Notes under the pieces: model-generated
What the model was told of the DNA's origin: nothing
Seen by the model: the letters and a program-made list of their open reading frames with translations, nothing else
The model's database searches: none
Translations under genes and position numbers: made by a program
Shown here: positions 44,932 through 52,828 of the stretch, one piece after another
How the letters are laid out: each line of letters opens with the position of its first letter
Position numbering within the stretch: position 1 is the first letter of the stretch
From: Actinoallomurus sp963799975
GTDB taxonomy: Bacteria; Actinomycetota; Actinomycetes; Streptosporangiales; Streptosporangiaceae
Length of the DNA: 64,000 nucleotides
Direction: 5' to 3'
NCBI GenBank assembly: GCA_963799975.1
Contig: CAWCZF010000004.1
Coordinates: 1 to 64,000, forward strand

Positions 44932-46536
44932 ATGCGAGAAGGTGCGACGAGAAGGTCCTTTCTTCAGGCGGTTGGAGTGACCGGCGGCGCCGGAGTTCTC
45001 TTCGACACGATGGGTGCGCTCGGACTGGCGCCGACGGCTGCGGCCGCGGCACCGGCGAAACCGTTCGTACCGGCCAGTCGAGGCGACTTCACGCTCGCCG
45101 GTCGACGGCCGCCGAAAGTGCTCATTCTCGGTGCCGGAATAGCCGGTCTCGCGACAGCGTACGAGCTGGGCAAAGGCGGCTACGACTGTCACATTATCGA
45201 GGCGAAGAAACGGCCGGGCGGACGGAACTGGACGGTGCGCGGCGGCACCACCGAGCAGGAGATCGGCGGCCGGGTGCAGCGTGCGCGCTTCTCCCCCGGC
45301 CTGTACATGAACGCCGGGCCGGCGCGCATCGCCCAATTCATGATCACCCTCGACTACTGCCGTGAGCTCGGCGTGCCGATCCAGCCGATCGCCAACCAGA
45401 ACGCGGACGCCTACGTCTACTTCCAGGACGGCGGCCCGCTGTCGAACAAGACGATGACTGACCGCGTCGTCAAGGCGGACGTCTACGGCTATGTCTCCGA
45501 ACTCCTCGCCAAGGCGACCAGCCAGGGCGCACTGGACCAGGAGCTGTCCGCCTCCGACAAGGAACGCCTCCTGTCGTTCCTGACCGACTTCGGCGCACTC
45601 AACAAGAACGGTCGGTACACCGGCACCGACCGCCGCGGCTACTCCGTCCTCCCGGGCGCGGGCGACCAGCCCGGCGTCATCCTCGGGCCGCCGCCGTCAC
45701 TGCACGACGTGATCGCCGGCCAGATCGGGCGCGACCTGTCGTTCGAGCTCGGCTGGGACCAGGCGATGATGATGTTCGAGCCGGTCGGCGGCATGGACCG
45801 CATCCCGTACGCCCTCGTCGACCGCATCGGGAACCGGCACATCAGCTACAACGCACAGGTTCTCGAGGTCACCAACCTGCCCGACGGGGTGGAGGTGCGC
45901 TACCGCGACTCCGGCGGCCGCCAGCGGCTCGCACGCGGCGACTACTGTGTCGCGACGCTGCCCTCGTACCTGATGGCCAAGGTGCCGCACAACCTCGGCG
46001 CCAAGGTCACCGCCGCGCTCAACTATCCGACGCGCACCCACGTCGGCAAGGGCGGCCTGGAGTTCCGCCGCCGCTGGTGGGAGGAGGACGACCGGATCTA
46101 CGGCGGCGTCACCAACACCGACCTGGACGTGAGCCAGATCTGGTACCCGTCGTACGGCTTCCATGAGAAGCGCGGCGTCCTGCTCGGCTACTACACCCAG
46201 GGCTCGCCGACGGACGTCTTCGACCCGATGACACCCGCCGAGCGCATCAAGCACGCGATCGCGCAGGGGGTGCGGATTCACGGCCCCAAGTACGCGAGCG
46301 AGTTCGACAACGGTTTCACGGTCGCCTGGGACCGCATTCCGCACATCGAGGCCGGCTGGATCGCGTGGCCCTCGTACACGACGGGTGAATATCACCTGCT
46401 CAACCAGCCGCACGGGCACGTCTACTTCGCCGGAGAATGGCTCACCTACTTCCTCGGCTGGCAGGCCGGCGCCTTTCTGTCCGCCCGCCGGGTGGTCGCC
46501 GAGATCCACGAACGCACGCTGGCCGCGCCTCGTTGA
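44932..46536 (+). CDS. Tat-exported flavin amine / L-amino-acid oxidase
   Basis: 534 residues. A twin-arginine signal (ATRRSFLQAVGVTGGAGVLF) is followed by the dinucleotide fold (VLILGAGIAGLATAYELGKG, IIEAKKRPGGRNW). The C-terminal FAD motif is GHVYFAGEWLTYFLGWQAGA. Members oxidise amines or L-amino acids to imines or keto acids, releasing H2O2 and ammonia. Export by Tat places it outside the membrane with FAD already bound. GGAGG four bases before the ATG supports the start. It may tailor or degrade the amino-acid-like product after export, or generate peroxide; it may also simply border the cluster. Confidence 0.83.
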   Translation: MREGATRRSFLQAVGVTGGAGVLFDTMGALGLAPTAAAAAPAKPFVPASRGDFTLAGRRPPKVLILGAGIAGLATAYELGKGGYDCHIIEAKKRPGGRNWTVRGGTTEQEIGGRVQRARFSPGLYMNAGPARIAQFMITLDYCRELGVPIQPIANQNADAYVYFQDGGPLSNKTMTDRVVKADVYGYVSELLAKATSQGALDQELSASDKERLLSFLTDFGALNKNGRYTGTDRRGYSVLPGAGDQPGVILGPPPSLHDVIAGQIGRDLSFELGWDQAMMMFEPVGGMDRIPYALVDRIGNRHISYNAQVLEVTNLPDGVEVRYRDSGGRQRLARGDYCVATLPSYLMAKVPHNLGAKVTAALNYPTRTHVGKGGLEFRRRWWEEDDRIYGGVTNTDLDVSQIWYPSYGFHEKRGVLLGYYTQGSPTDVFDPMTPAERIKHAIAQGVRIHGPKYASEFDNGFTVAWDRIPHIEAGWIAWPSYTTGEYHLLNQPHGHVYFAGEWLTYFLGWQAGAFLSARRVVAEIHERTLAAPR

Positions 46537-46546
46537 GCCCCGCGCG

Positions 46547-47230
46547 TCAGCCCTTGAGGAGCCGGGCCTTCTCGGCGGCGTACCCGGCGTCGTCGAGTTC
46601 GCCCTCGCGGTGGCGGCGGTCCAGTTCGACGAGCCGGTGAATGCGCTCGGTGCCCGGTGACAGCGGCTCGGGCGCCGGCGCTGCCTCGGGCGGGTCCGCC
46701 TCCACCGGCAGCGCGCCGAACGCCTCGACCGCCGCCGCCATCTCGGCCGTGCTCACGACGTTTCGCCCGCGCCGCAGGTCGATCGCGACCCGCCTGCGGT
46801 TGTGCGGCGCGACCGCGACGTCCACCGTCATGCCGTCGCGCACCCGGTACTCAGACGTCAGTGAGGTCGTCTCGTACGGCGGCCGGCCGGGGACGGTCAC
46901 CCGCAGGCGATACCGCCGGACCGAGGGGGTGTTCCGTGCGTAGCCGCCGGTCCCGAGGCTGAGCGGGCTCCGGCCGGCCGACACCACGTCCGCACGCCCG
47001 CGCATGCCGCGCCGGAGCAGCCAGGGGTCGCCCATCCCCATCGCCACGATCACCAGATACATCCCGTACGCGAACGGCCCCCACCACAGCAGCATCACGA
47101 CGACCACGGCGACGGTCGTACGCGCCGGGAGGCCGCCGACGCCCTCGATCACGTGGATGAGCGGGACGAAGGTCAGCGACAGCGCGAGGAACACCAGCAA
47201 GCAGAGGACGGAGATCCTGCCCACGGTCAT
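46547..47230 (-). CDS. Membrane protein with C-terminal SHOCT-like motif
   Basis: 227 residues. Two N-terminal membrane helices (ISVLCLLVFLALSLTFVPL and TTVAVVVVMLLWWGPFAYGM) precede a soluble region. The last 30 residues (RLVELDRRHREGELDDAGYA, then AEKARLL) match the short SHOCT oligomerisation motif. The middle, V-x-x-R-x-Y-R-L-x-V-T-V-P-G-R-P-P-Y-E, looks like the beta-rich DUF3592-type segment. It lies downstream of the lanthipeptide precursor, beyond a terminator, and may be independent of it. Function unknown. Confidence 0.65.
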   Translation of the reverse strand: MTVGRISVLCLLVFLALSLTFVPLIHVIEGVGGLPARTTVAVVVVMLLWWGPFAYGMYLVIVAMGMGDPWLLRRGMRGRADVVSAGRSPLSLGTGGYARNTPSVRRYRLRVTVPGRPPYETTSLTSEYRVRDGMTVDVAVAPHNRRRVAIDLRRGRNVVSTAEMAAAVEAFGALPVEADPPEAAPAPEPLSPGTERIHRLVELDRRHREGELDDAGYAAEKARLLKG

Positions 47231-47352
47231 CGAGTCGCCTTCCGGACGAGCGGAGCGTCAGGGCAAGATTGCCACTTTCGTGGGCACTGTGGGGGACAAC
47301 CGGCCGCGCATCGAGCCGTTTCGTCATGCGGGCGCCGATGATCCCGGCGCTT

Positions 47353-47387
47353 GCCTGCCGGGCACGGATCTCCGCGTCCCGGCAGGC
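47353..47387 (-). terminator. Terminator hairpin after the lanthipeptide precursor
   Basis: GCCTGCCGGG (47353-47362) pairs with CCCGGCAGGC (47378-47387), a perfect 10-bp stem with a 15-base loop. It begins 12 bases after the precursor stop on the minus strand. Confidence 0.65.
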
Positions 47388-47398
47388 GACGGCGGTTG

Positions 47399-47500
47399 CT
47401 AGCCGTCCATGCACGCAACGGTGATGCTGCTGGTGCTGAAGATGATGCAGGGCTGTTCCGGGCCCGACACCTCAGCCTGCAGACGCAGAGCTTCCTCCAT
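47399..47500 (-). CDS. Class III lanthipeptide precursor (LanA), 33 residues
   Basis: ATG 47,500 is preceded on the minus strand by AAGGAGG with 7 bases to the start. The leader is MEEALRLQAEVSGPEQ, whose L-R-L-Q fits the L-x-L-Q helix that class III LanKC enzymes recognise. The core region CIIFSTSSITVAC ends ACMDG; S-x-x-S-x-x-x-x-C is close to the Ser-Ser-Cys pattern that becomes labionin or lanthionine. Two Cys and several Ser/Thr allow one or two rings. The gene lies downstream of lanKC and its first 29 bases overlap the lanKC 3' end in another frame, so translation is likely coupled. It was found by reading the gap, as it is too short for ordinary gene calling. No dedicated transporter or protease is in the window. 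Confidence 0.82.
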   Translation of the reverse strand: MEEALRLQAEVSGPEQPCIIFSTSSITVACMDG

Positions 47501-50132
47501 GTTGACCCCTCCTTTCCATCGGTGGTGGGACAACGGCATCCCTCGACGCGGCGAGGGAGTCAACGGGGACCGGCGCGAGGCCGGTCAGGTGGCACAGCGC
47601 GAGCAGGATGCCGGCCGATCCGGACCACAGGTCGGCGGACAGGCGCTGGCCGGGCTCGCCGAGCCAGCCCACGCCGTCCTCGCGCGGGATCGCGTACCGG
47701 AACAGGCCGCGGGCGCCGGTGAGCGCGGCGTCGCGGAGTTCGGGCCGGCCCAGCCGCCGGCCGGCGTCGGCCAGGGTCACGGCGAGCCCCGCCAGGCCCG
47801 GGAACAGGCCGGGGAACGCGGTGAAGCGGATCGTGCAGGCACGCAGGCAGCGTTCGAGCACCTCGGCCGCGTTCAGGCCCGCGGTCAGGTCGGCGGGGAG
47901 GCCGAACTCCGCGTCCGTACGGTGCGCGAGGTAACGCGCGAGGACCGCCGCGTATCCGGCGCTGCCGGCGAACAGGTAGGGGTAGACGCGAGGGTCGGCG
48001 CGCGAGGCCTTGAAGCCCAGGCCGTCCACCGGCAGCGGCTCGGCGTAGGCCAGCTCCTCCCCCAGCAGCCGCATCCCTCGCGTGAACAGCGACGAGTCCC
48101 CCGTACGCCGATAGAGGCCGTACAAGGCCAGCGCCACCCCGGTACGCCCGCCGACCAGTCCGGACCGGTTGACCGGGCTCAGGCGGGACGTCAGCTCCGC
48201 ACCGTGGGGAACGCCCTCGAGCAGGCGCTGTGCCTCGTCCAGCCAGCGCTGTTCGCCGGAACGCCGGTGGTGTGCCAGCAGGCCGAGCGCGGTGCCGGCC
48301 GCGCCGCCGGCCAGAGTCGCGGACGTGCCGTTCAGCGGATGAGCCGCCGCCGCGGCGAGCAGGCTCTCGGCCGCGTCGGACTCTCCCAACTCGGCCAGCA
48401 CGCCGGCGATGCCCGCGCTGCCGTACAGCAGGCCGGGAGCGCTGGTACGCGCCGCGGCCAGCGCCTCGTCCCGCAGTCGGCCGACGATGACGGGGTCGCA
48501 GGTACGGCCGGCCCGGTGCAGCGCGTGCAGCACGCCGGCGGTGCCCGCAGCCACTGCGCGGGTGTCCGTCTGATACCCCAGCGGGCTGGTCGGATAGACG
48601 CATGCGGGATGGTCGGGCCGCGCCATCGCCTCGATCGCGTCGGCGGTACGGCCGGCCAGCTTGCGCAGCTCGGTGACCGTGTCCTCCCGTACGGCCTGGG
48701 GCGTGGGCAGCCGTAAGTCGCCCGTACGGTCGTGGAAGCGGGTGGCCCACTGCCATAAGCGCGGGGCGACCGGCGAGAGCTCGGTCAGGTCGGCGTGCAC
48801 GTGGTCCAGGAGTCGCGGGTGCCGTTCGACCACCTCGTGTGTGGGGAACACCAGCAGCTGCGCCAGCGCGGCCAGCCCGTACCGGTCGAGGTCGAGCGGG
48901 TCGCGTTCGGCCATGGCCTGCGGGTCCGCGGGCAGGTAGCCGGGCGTGCCCATGATCCGCCGTATCTGCCCGACGGGCTGTACGGCCTCGAAGTCGACCA
49001 GCCGTACCCGGTCGTCCTCGTCGACCAGCACGTTGGTCGGGCTGACGTCGACGAACACGTAGCCCAGTTCGTGCAGGCGGTGCAGTCGCGCGTCGAGCTG
49101 GTCGAGCAGACCCAGGCAGCGGCGGTGGTAGTCGGCGAACTCCTCGGCGCATGGTCCGACGCGCACCGCGGGGTTGTTCGTCACCATCCACTGGTAGAGC
49201 GGGATGCCAGGCGTCCACTCGGTGACGAGATAGGTGTGTTCCCAGTGGTGGAAGAGCTCCACCGGCCGAGGGCATAGGCCGGGGTCACGGGCGTCGATCG
49301 CGCGCAGGGTCAGGTATTCGGCGTTCAGCCGTGTCTTCGCGTCGGCGCCGTCGGCGGTGTAGCCGTTGTGCGCCTTCGCCTCCTTGGCGAACACCGTGCC
49401 GCCGTCCGGTGAGCGGAACCGGTAGGCGCCGCCGGCGTTGCCGTGCCGCAGCACCGCCTCGAAGGCGTAGCCGTTCATCGTGACCGGGCCCGCGGCGGCG
49501 GCGGGCGGGACGACCTGCCGGAACGGGTCCTGGACGCCGGGCGGCAGGCGGAACTCCGGCCGGCGCTCGTCGTCGACCTCCCGGCCGTCCGTACCGGCCA
49601 TGGTGTCCACGCGGTTGCCTTCGGCGTCGACGCGGAACCGGCGGCGGAACGCTCCGTAGCGATAGGAGACGCATTCGCTCGTGCCGAAACGACGGTCGGA
49701 GAGCACATAGGGCCCGCCGATCCCGGAAAGGTCGTCCGCCAGCCGCCGCAGTATCCGTAACGCGGCCTGCTCGGTCGGCGGGTACAGGGCGCAGAACTTC
49801 CCGCTCTGCACCCGGTTCGCCAGCTTGTCGTGGGCCAGCAGGAACAGGCGGCGGCCCGCCAGGTGCTTGAACGGGACACCGGACGCGGCACACGCGGCCG
49901 ACACCACCGCCAGTACGGACTGCGCGTTGGTCAGCGAGCTGGAGACGTGCACCTTCCAGCCCTGGTCGGGCAGGAGGAGATCGGCCGGTCCCCAGTGCGT
50001 CCACGCGCCCGAGTCGCGCCGCGTCCAGCCGGGCGGCATGGCGCCGGCGTCGTAGCGCGGTCCTGGGTCGGTGGTGTCCCAGGGTTCGTAGAAGTCCTGG
50101 TCGGCGATCAGGAGCGACATGTCCACCGCCAC
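47472..50132 (-). CDS. Class III lanthionine synthetase LanKC
   Basis: 886 residues from GTG 50,132, seven bases after GAGGAG. Residues 1-200 are the lyase domain (MSLLIADQDFYEPWD, WKVHVSSSLTNAQSVLAVVS, GPYVLSDRRFGTSECVSYRY). Residues 220-490 are a kinase: glycine loop 231-235, Lys250 in VFAKEAK, catalytic Asp362 in VFVDVSPTNVLVDE and metal Asp380 in RLVDFEAV. Residues about 500-870 are a LanC-like barrel with GLLYGSAGIAGVLAELG and DLWSGSAGILLALC; the Cys-Cys-His zinc ligands (C-H-G) of class I, II and IV cyclases are missing, which defines class III. The enzyme phosphorylates core Ser/Thr, eliminates phosphate and lets Cys add to form lanthionine or labionin. The precursor gene overlaps its 3' end. 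Confidence 0.92.
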   Translation of the reverse strand: MAVDMSLLIADQDFYEPWDTTDPGPRYDAGAMPPGWTRRDSGAWTHWGPADLLLPDQGWKVHVSSSLTNAQSVLAVVSAACAASGVPFKHLAGRRLFLLAHDKLANRVQSGKFCALYPPTEQAALRILRRLADDLSGIGGPYVLSDRRFGTSECVSYRYGAFRRRFRVDAEGNRVDTMAGTDGREVDDERRPEFRLPPGVQDPFRQVVPPAAAAGPVTMNGYAFEAVLRHGNAGGAYRFRSPDGGTVFAKEAKAHNGYTADGADAKTRLNAEYLTLRAIDARDPGLCPRPVELFHHWEHTYLVTEWTPGIPLYQWMVTNNPAVRVGPCAEEFADYHRRCLGLLDQLDARLHRLHELGYVFVDVSPTNVLVDEDDRVRLVDFEAVQPVGQIRRIMGTPGYLPADPQAMAERDPLDLDRYGLAALAQLLVFPTHEVVERHPRLLDHVHADLTELSPVAPRLWQWATRFHDRTGDLRLPTPQAVREDTVTELRKLAGRTADAIEAMARPDHPACVYPTSPLGYQTDTRAVAAGTAGVLHALHRAGRTCDPVIVGRLRDEALAAARTSAPGLLYGSAGIAGVLAELGESDAAESLLAAAAAHPLNGTSATLAGGAAGTALGLLAHHRRSGEQRWLDEAQRLLEGVPHGAELTSRLSPVNRSGLVGGRTGVALALYGLYRRTGDSSLFTRGMRLLGEELAYAEPLPVDGLGFKASRADPRVYPYLFAGSAGYAAVLARYLAHRTDAEFGLPADLTAGLNAAEVLERCLRACTIRFTAFPGLFPGLAGLAVTLADAGRRLGRPELRDAALTGARGLFRYAIPREDGVGWLGEPGQRLSADLWSGSAGILLALCHLTGLAPVPVDSLAASRDAVVPPPMERRGQHGGSSASAG

Positions 50133-50216
50133 TCAGCCACTCCTCTCCGGCCGCCGACACGGGTTCGCCACACGTGGCGTCCAAGAGCGGGGCGGGAACA
50201 CGACGGCAGCAGGCCG

Positions 50217-50245
50217 AGTATCACCCACCAACCGTGTCTTACCAA
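50217..50245 (-). promoter_or_regulatory. Candidate promoter of lanKC-lanA
   Basis: On the minus strand TTGGTA (50240-50245), a 17-base spacer and GATACT (50217-50222) lie about 80 bases before the lanKC GTG. The match to consensus is moderate; no second copy supports it. Confidence 0.35.
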
Positions 50246-50345
50246 TATGAGGGCGTTAGCCCTCCCTGACCGATAACGGCCGTAAATTCCAGAAATGGCG
50301 GAGGCGTAGCCTCTGCGTGCGGATCGTGCCGAGAGAGGGATCTTG

Positions 50346-50741
50346 ATGGCGGACGACGACGATGTGCGCCGGTTGGCGCTGTCCCTGCCACACGTGGTGG
50401 AGATCGACAGTGACGGCTTCGACTTCCGGGTGGGCGGCAAGGGGTTCGTGTGGTCCTACCCCGAGCGCGCGCCGGGGAGGCCGCGCCTGATCCGGACCGA
50501 CGTCGCGGTGCTCTACGTCGGCGACGAGGCCGAGAAGCAGGCGCTCCTCCTCGGCGAGCCCGCCGTGTTCTTCACCGCACCCGGGTACGACGGCCTGCCC
50601 CTGGTGATGCTGCGCCTCGCGAAGGTGACGGCCGACCGGCTGCGGGAGCTCGTCACCGACGCGTGGCGGATGCGCGCGCCGGACGCGCTCGCCGGCGACC
50701 TCCACGAGGCCGGCGAGCCGTCCGGCACCGACCGCCGCTGA
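50346..50741 (+). CDS. MmcQ/YjbR family protein
   Basis: 131 residues. DDVRRLALSLPHVVEIDSDG and FDFRVGGKGFVWSYPERAPG are the family opening, and VFFTAPGYDGLPLVMLRLAK and DRLRELVTDAWRMRAPDAL its end, a double-wing fold seen in MmcQ/YjbR proteins. They are small cytoplasmic proteins, annotated as possible DNA binders, without proven function. A TTG at 50,343 just before the ATG is an alternative start. It diverges from lanKC and is unlikely to belong to the lanthipeptide pathway. Confidence 0.82.
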   Translation: MADDDDVRRLALSLPHVVEIDSDGFDFRVGGKGFVWSYPERAPGRPRLIRTDVAVLYVGDEAEKQALLLGEPAVFFTAPGYDGLPLVMLRLAKVTADRLRELVTDAWRMRAPDALAGDLHEAGEPSGTDRR

Positions 50742-50754
50742 CGGCGGCCCCGGA

Positions 50755-52176
50755 CTACTCCACGTCCGAGGTGTTCAGGGCGAAGCGGCCGATGGTCCAG
50801 GCGATGGCGGGCACGTTCTCGTCCAGGACCCGGCGGTTCAGGTTGGCCACCCGGTCGCACGCCTGGTGGTAGCAGTGGTCGTACTGCTGTCCCGCCTGCC
50901 CGCCGAACAGCGCGGCCTCCTCGGGCGTCTTCAGCCCGATCGTGCCCATGTCCATCCCGCCGACCGCGATGCCCGCCGTCACGAACGGCGCCTGGTCCGA
51001 CCCGACGCCCGTCACCGGCTCGGTCTTGTACGGCAGGCCGGTACGGGTGAGGTACTGCTCGAACACCTTCGTGACGGTCGCCGAACCGGGTGCCTGCGGC
51101 ACGTTGCCGTCGATGAGGAAGCGGGCGTAGTTGGGCGACGCGAGCAGCTCGAAGTTCTCGTACAGGGCGATGTCGGCCGCCTCGGCGGGCGACAGGTGCG
51201 CGACGTAGTAGTCGGAGCCGACGTCGACCAACTCCTCGGCTCCCCAGAAGGCGAACCGCACCTTGTTGCGCACGCGGTCCTGGAACGGGGCGAGCCGCTT
51301 GGCCGTCTCCATCAGCGCGGCGACGCTGCTCGCGTTGTCGTTGACGCCCGGCCCCTCCAGCACGCTGTCCAGGTGGGCGCCGGCCATCACGACGTGGCTC
51401 GCGGAGCCGCCGCGCGTCTCCGCGAACAGGTTGACGGTCGTCTTGTCCGCGAGGTGCCCGCGGAGTTCGAGGTGGAAGGTCACCGGGTGCCGCGCGGCGT
51501 CGGCGCCGAGCAGGCCGGCCTGCTCGGGCGAGATGTTCGCCGAGGGGATGGTGAAGTCCGATGGGGTGAAGACGTGCAGCCGGTAGATGTTGGCCGGATC
51601 CGGCTCCTGGAGGTACAGGAGCATCGCGCGGCCGCCCAGCCCGGCGATCACCTTCTGCTGGTTGGTGTACCCGCAGGGGCTGCGCGGAGTGACCACGATC
51701 GCGCCCGACACGGGCAGCCCGGAGTAGTCCGCCGCCGTGCATCCGCTCATGCCGTCGGCCTTGATCGGCGCGAAGACCAGGGGCGCGGTGAACCCGCCCT
51801 TCGGAGTGACCGGCGAGCCGTCCATCATCAGCGTGCGGATCGTACGGGTGCGCGGCGCGGTCTCGCGGCCGGACTCGGCGTCGAACACGAACTGCCGGTA
51901 GGGCACCGTCTGGCTCGTCACCCGGTAGCCCGCGGCGGTGAGCCGGTCGGTGACGTACCGTGCCGACGCGCGGAAGCCCGGCGTGGCCGTCGAGCGCTGG
52001 CCGCCGTTCTCGTCGGCGATCCGCTGGAAGTCGCGCAGGTCGGCCAGCGCCGCGTGCCCGGACGTGGTCCTGGCGAGGTGGTCGGCCAGCCAGAGGTCGT
52101 CGCTCCGAGCCGAGGTGGCGGCGGTCAGCGAACCGGTGATGGCCACCGCGGCGACCGCGGCGAGAAGGGTTCTCAT
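50755..52176 (-). CDS. Secreted M28-family aminopeptidase with PA domain
   Basis: 473 residues. ATG 52,176 starts a Sec signal (MRTLLAAVAAVAITGSLTAA). The zinc site includes VVMAGAHLDSVLEGPGVNDN (His and Asp), the ASSVAALMETAKRL helix, and KVRFAFWGAEELVDVGSDYY (catalytic Glu-Glu). Residues about 150-260 form a protease-associated insert (APLVFAPIKADGMSGCTAAD, SGAIVVTPRSPCGYTNQQKV). M28 aminopeptidases of this layout trim N-terminal residues outside the cell. It lies 13 bases after the DUF5825-like gene on the same strand, so it could belong to the RiPP operon and remove the pentapeptide's leading residues, but a housekeeping role is equally likely. Confidence 0.85.
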   Translation of the reverse strand: MRTLLAAVAAVAITGSLTAATSARSDDLWLADHLARTTSGHAALADLRDFQRIADENGGQRSTATPGFRASARYVTDRLTAAGYRVTSQTVPYRQFVFDAESGRETAPRTRTIRTLMMDGSPVTPKGGFTAPLVFAPIKADGMSGCTAADYSGLPVSGAIVVTPRSPCGYTNQQKVIAGLGGRAMLLYLQEPDPANIYRLHVFTPSDFTIPSANISPEQAGLLGADAARHPVTFHLELRGHLADKTTVNLFAETRGGSASHVVMAGAHLDSVLEGPGVNDNASSVAALMETAKRLAPFQDRVRNKVRFAFWGAEELVDVGSDYYVAHLSPAEAADIALYENFELLASPNYARFLIDGNVPQAPGSATVTKVFEQYLTRTGLPYKTEPVTGVGSDQAPFVTAGIAVGGMDMGTIGLKTPEEAALFGGQAGQQYDHCYHQACDRVANLNRRVLDENVPAIAWTIGRFALNTSDVE

Positions 52177-52189
52177 CGGACTCCTCGGG

Positions 52190-52825
52190 TCAGATGGCGG
52201 TGCACGGTATCGGCCATCGACGCAGCCGATACGGCAGACAGAGCGCATCACGCGCATGAGTAATGATCAAGCCCGACCGCTGAAGCGCGACGAAAGCGGC
52301 GGACTCCTCTGCCGGGCCCGGCCGGTCGAGCGCACGTACGAGCCGGACCTGCTCTGCGTCCCGGAGAGTGACGGGCACGGCCGGGCCGCGCCGCCGGTCG
52401 GTGACGGTCACGAACCCCGGTCCGACCCGGTAGTGGCACAGCCCGTACCGGTAAGCCGCACGCCACGACGGGTCCCCGCTGCGCGGGGGCAGGTGATGGA
52501 GGAGCCGGGTGTCGCAGCCGAGGTCGCCCGCGCTCTCCCAGACGACGCTGACGTCGTGGCTCGCCGCCTCGCGCAGGAAACGGAGGAAGTGGAGGATCCC
52601 CTCGCCCGCGCGCACGGCCTCACGTATCCGCACCTCGCGTACACCGGCCTGCCACAGGAGGTCTCCGGTCACCGTGTCCAGGCCCGGCTCACGCGGATTC
52701 CCGGCGACGGAGAGGACCGGGGCGGCCATGCCGCCCGCGAGGCGTTGCGGCAGGTCCGCCGCGCTCACCTCGACGCGGTCGCCGATCGCCGATCCCGGCA
52801 CGCGTACGGCCAGCGTGGTGTCCAC
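52190..52825 (-). CDS. DUF5825-like protein, partner of the RiPP radical SAM enzyme
   Basis: 211 residues from GTG 52,825, three bases after the radical SAM stop. I match it to DUF5825 by context and general pattern, not by a firm motif: L-x-x-L-R-F-L-R-E-A-x-x-H-D-V-x-V-x-W, then a V-x-V-x-D-R-R strand and F-V-A-L-Q-R-S-G-L-I near the end. Proteins of this sort regularly follow TIGR03975-type radical SAM maturases. Their role is unknown; a scaffold or peptide-binding function has been supposed for such partners. Co-transcription with the maturase is almost certain from the three-base gap. Confidence 0.6.
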   Translation of the reverse strand: MDTTLAVRVPGSAIGDRVEVSAADLPQRLAGGMAAPVLSVAGNPREPGLDTVTGDLLWQAGVREVRIREAVRAGEGILHFLRFLREAASHDVSVVWESAGDLGCDTRLLHHLPPRSGDPSWRAAYRYGLCHYRVGPGFVTVTDRRRGPAVPVTLRDAEQVRLVRALDRPGPAEESAAFVALQRSGLIITHARDALCLPYRLRRWPIPCTAI

Positions 52826-52828
52826 GGC

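Noticed and set aside
47472..50132. Class II or class IV lanthionine synthetase
   Set aside because: The cyclase domain lacks the Cys-Cys-His zinc ligands and there is a separate lyase plus kinase, which is class III.
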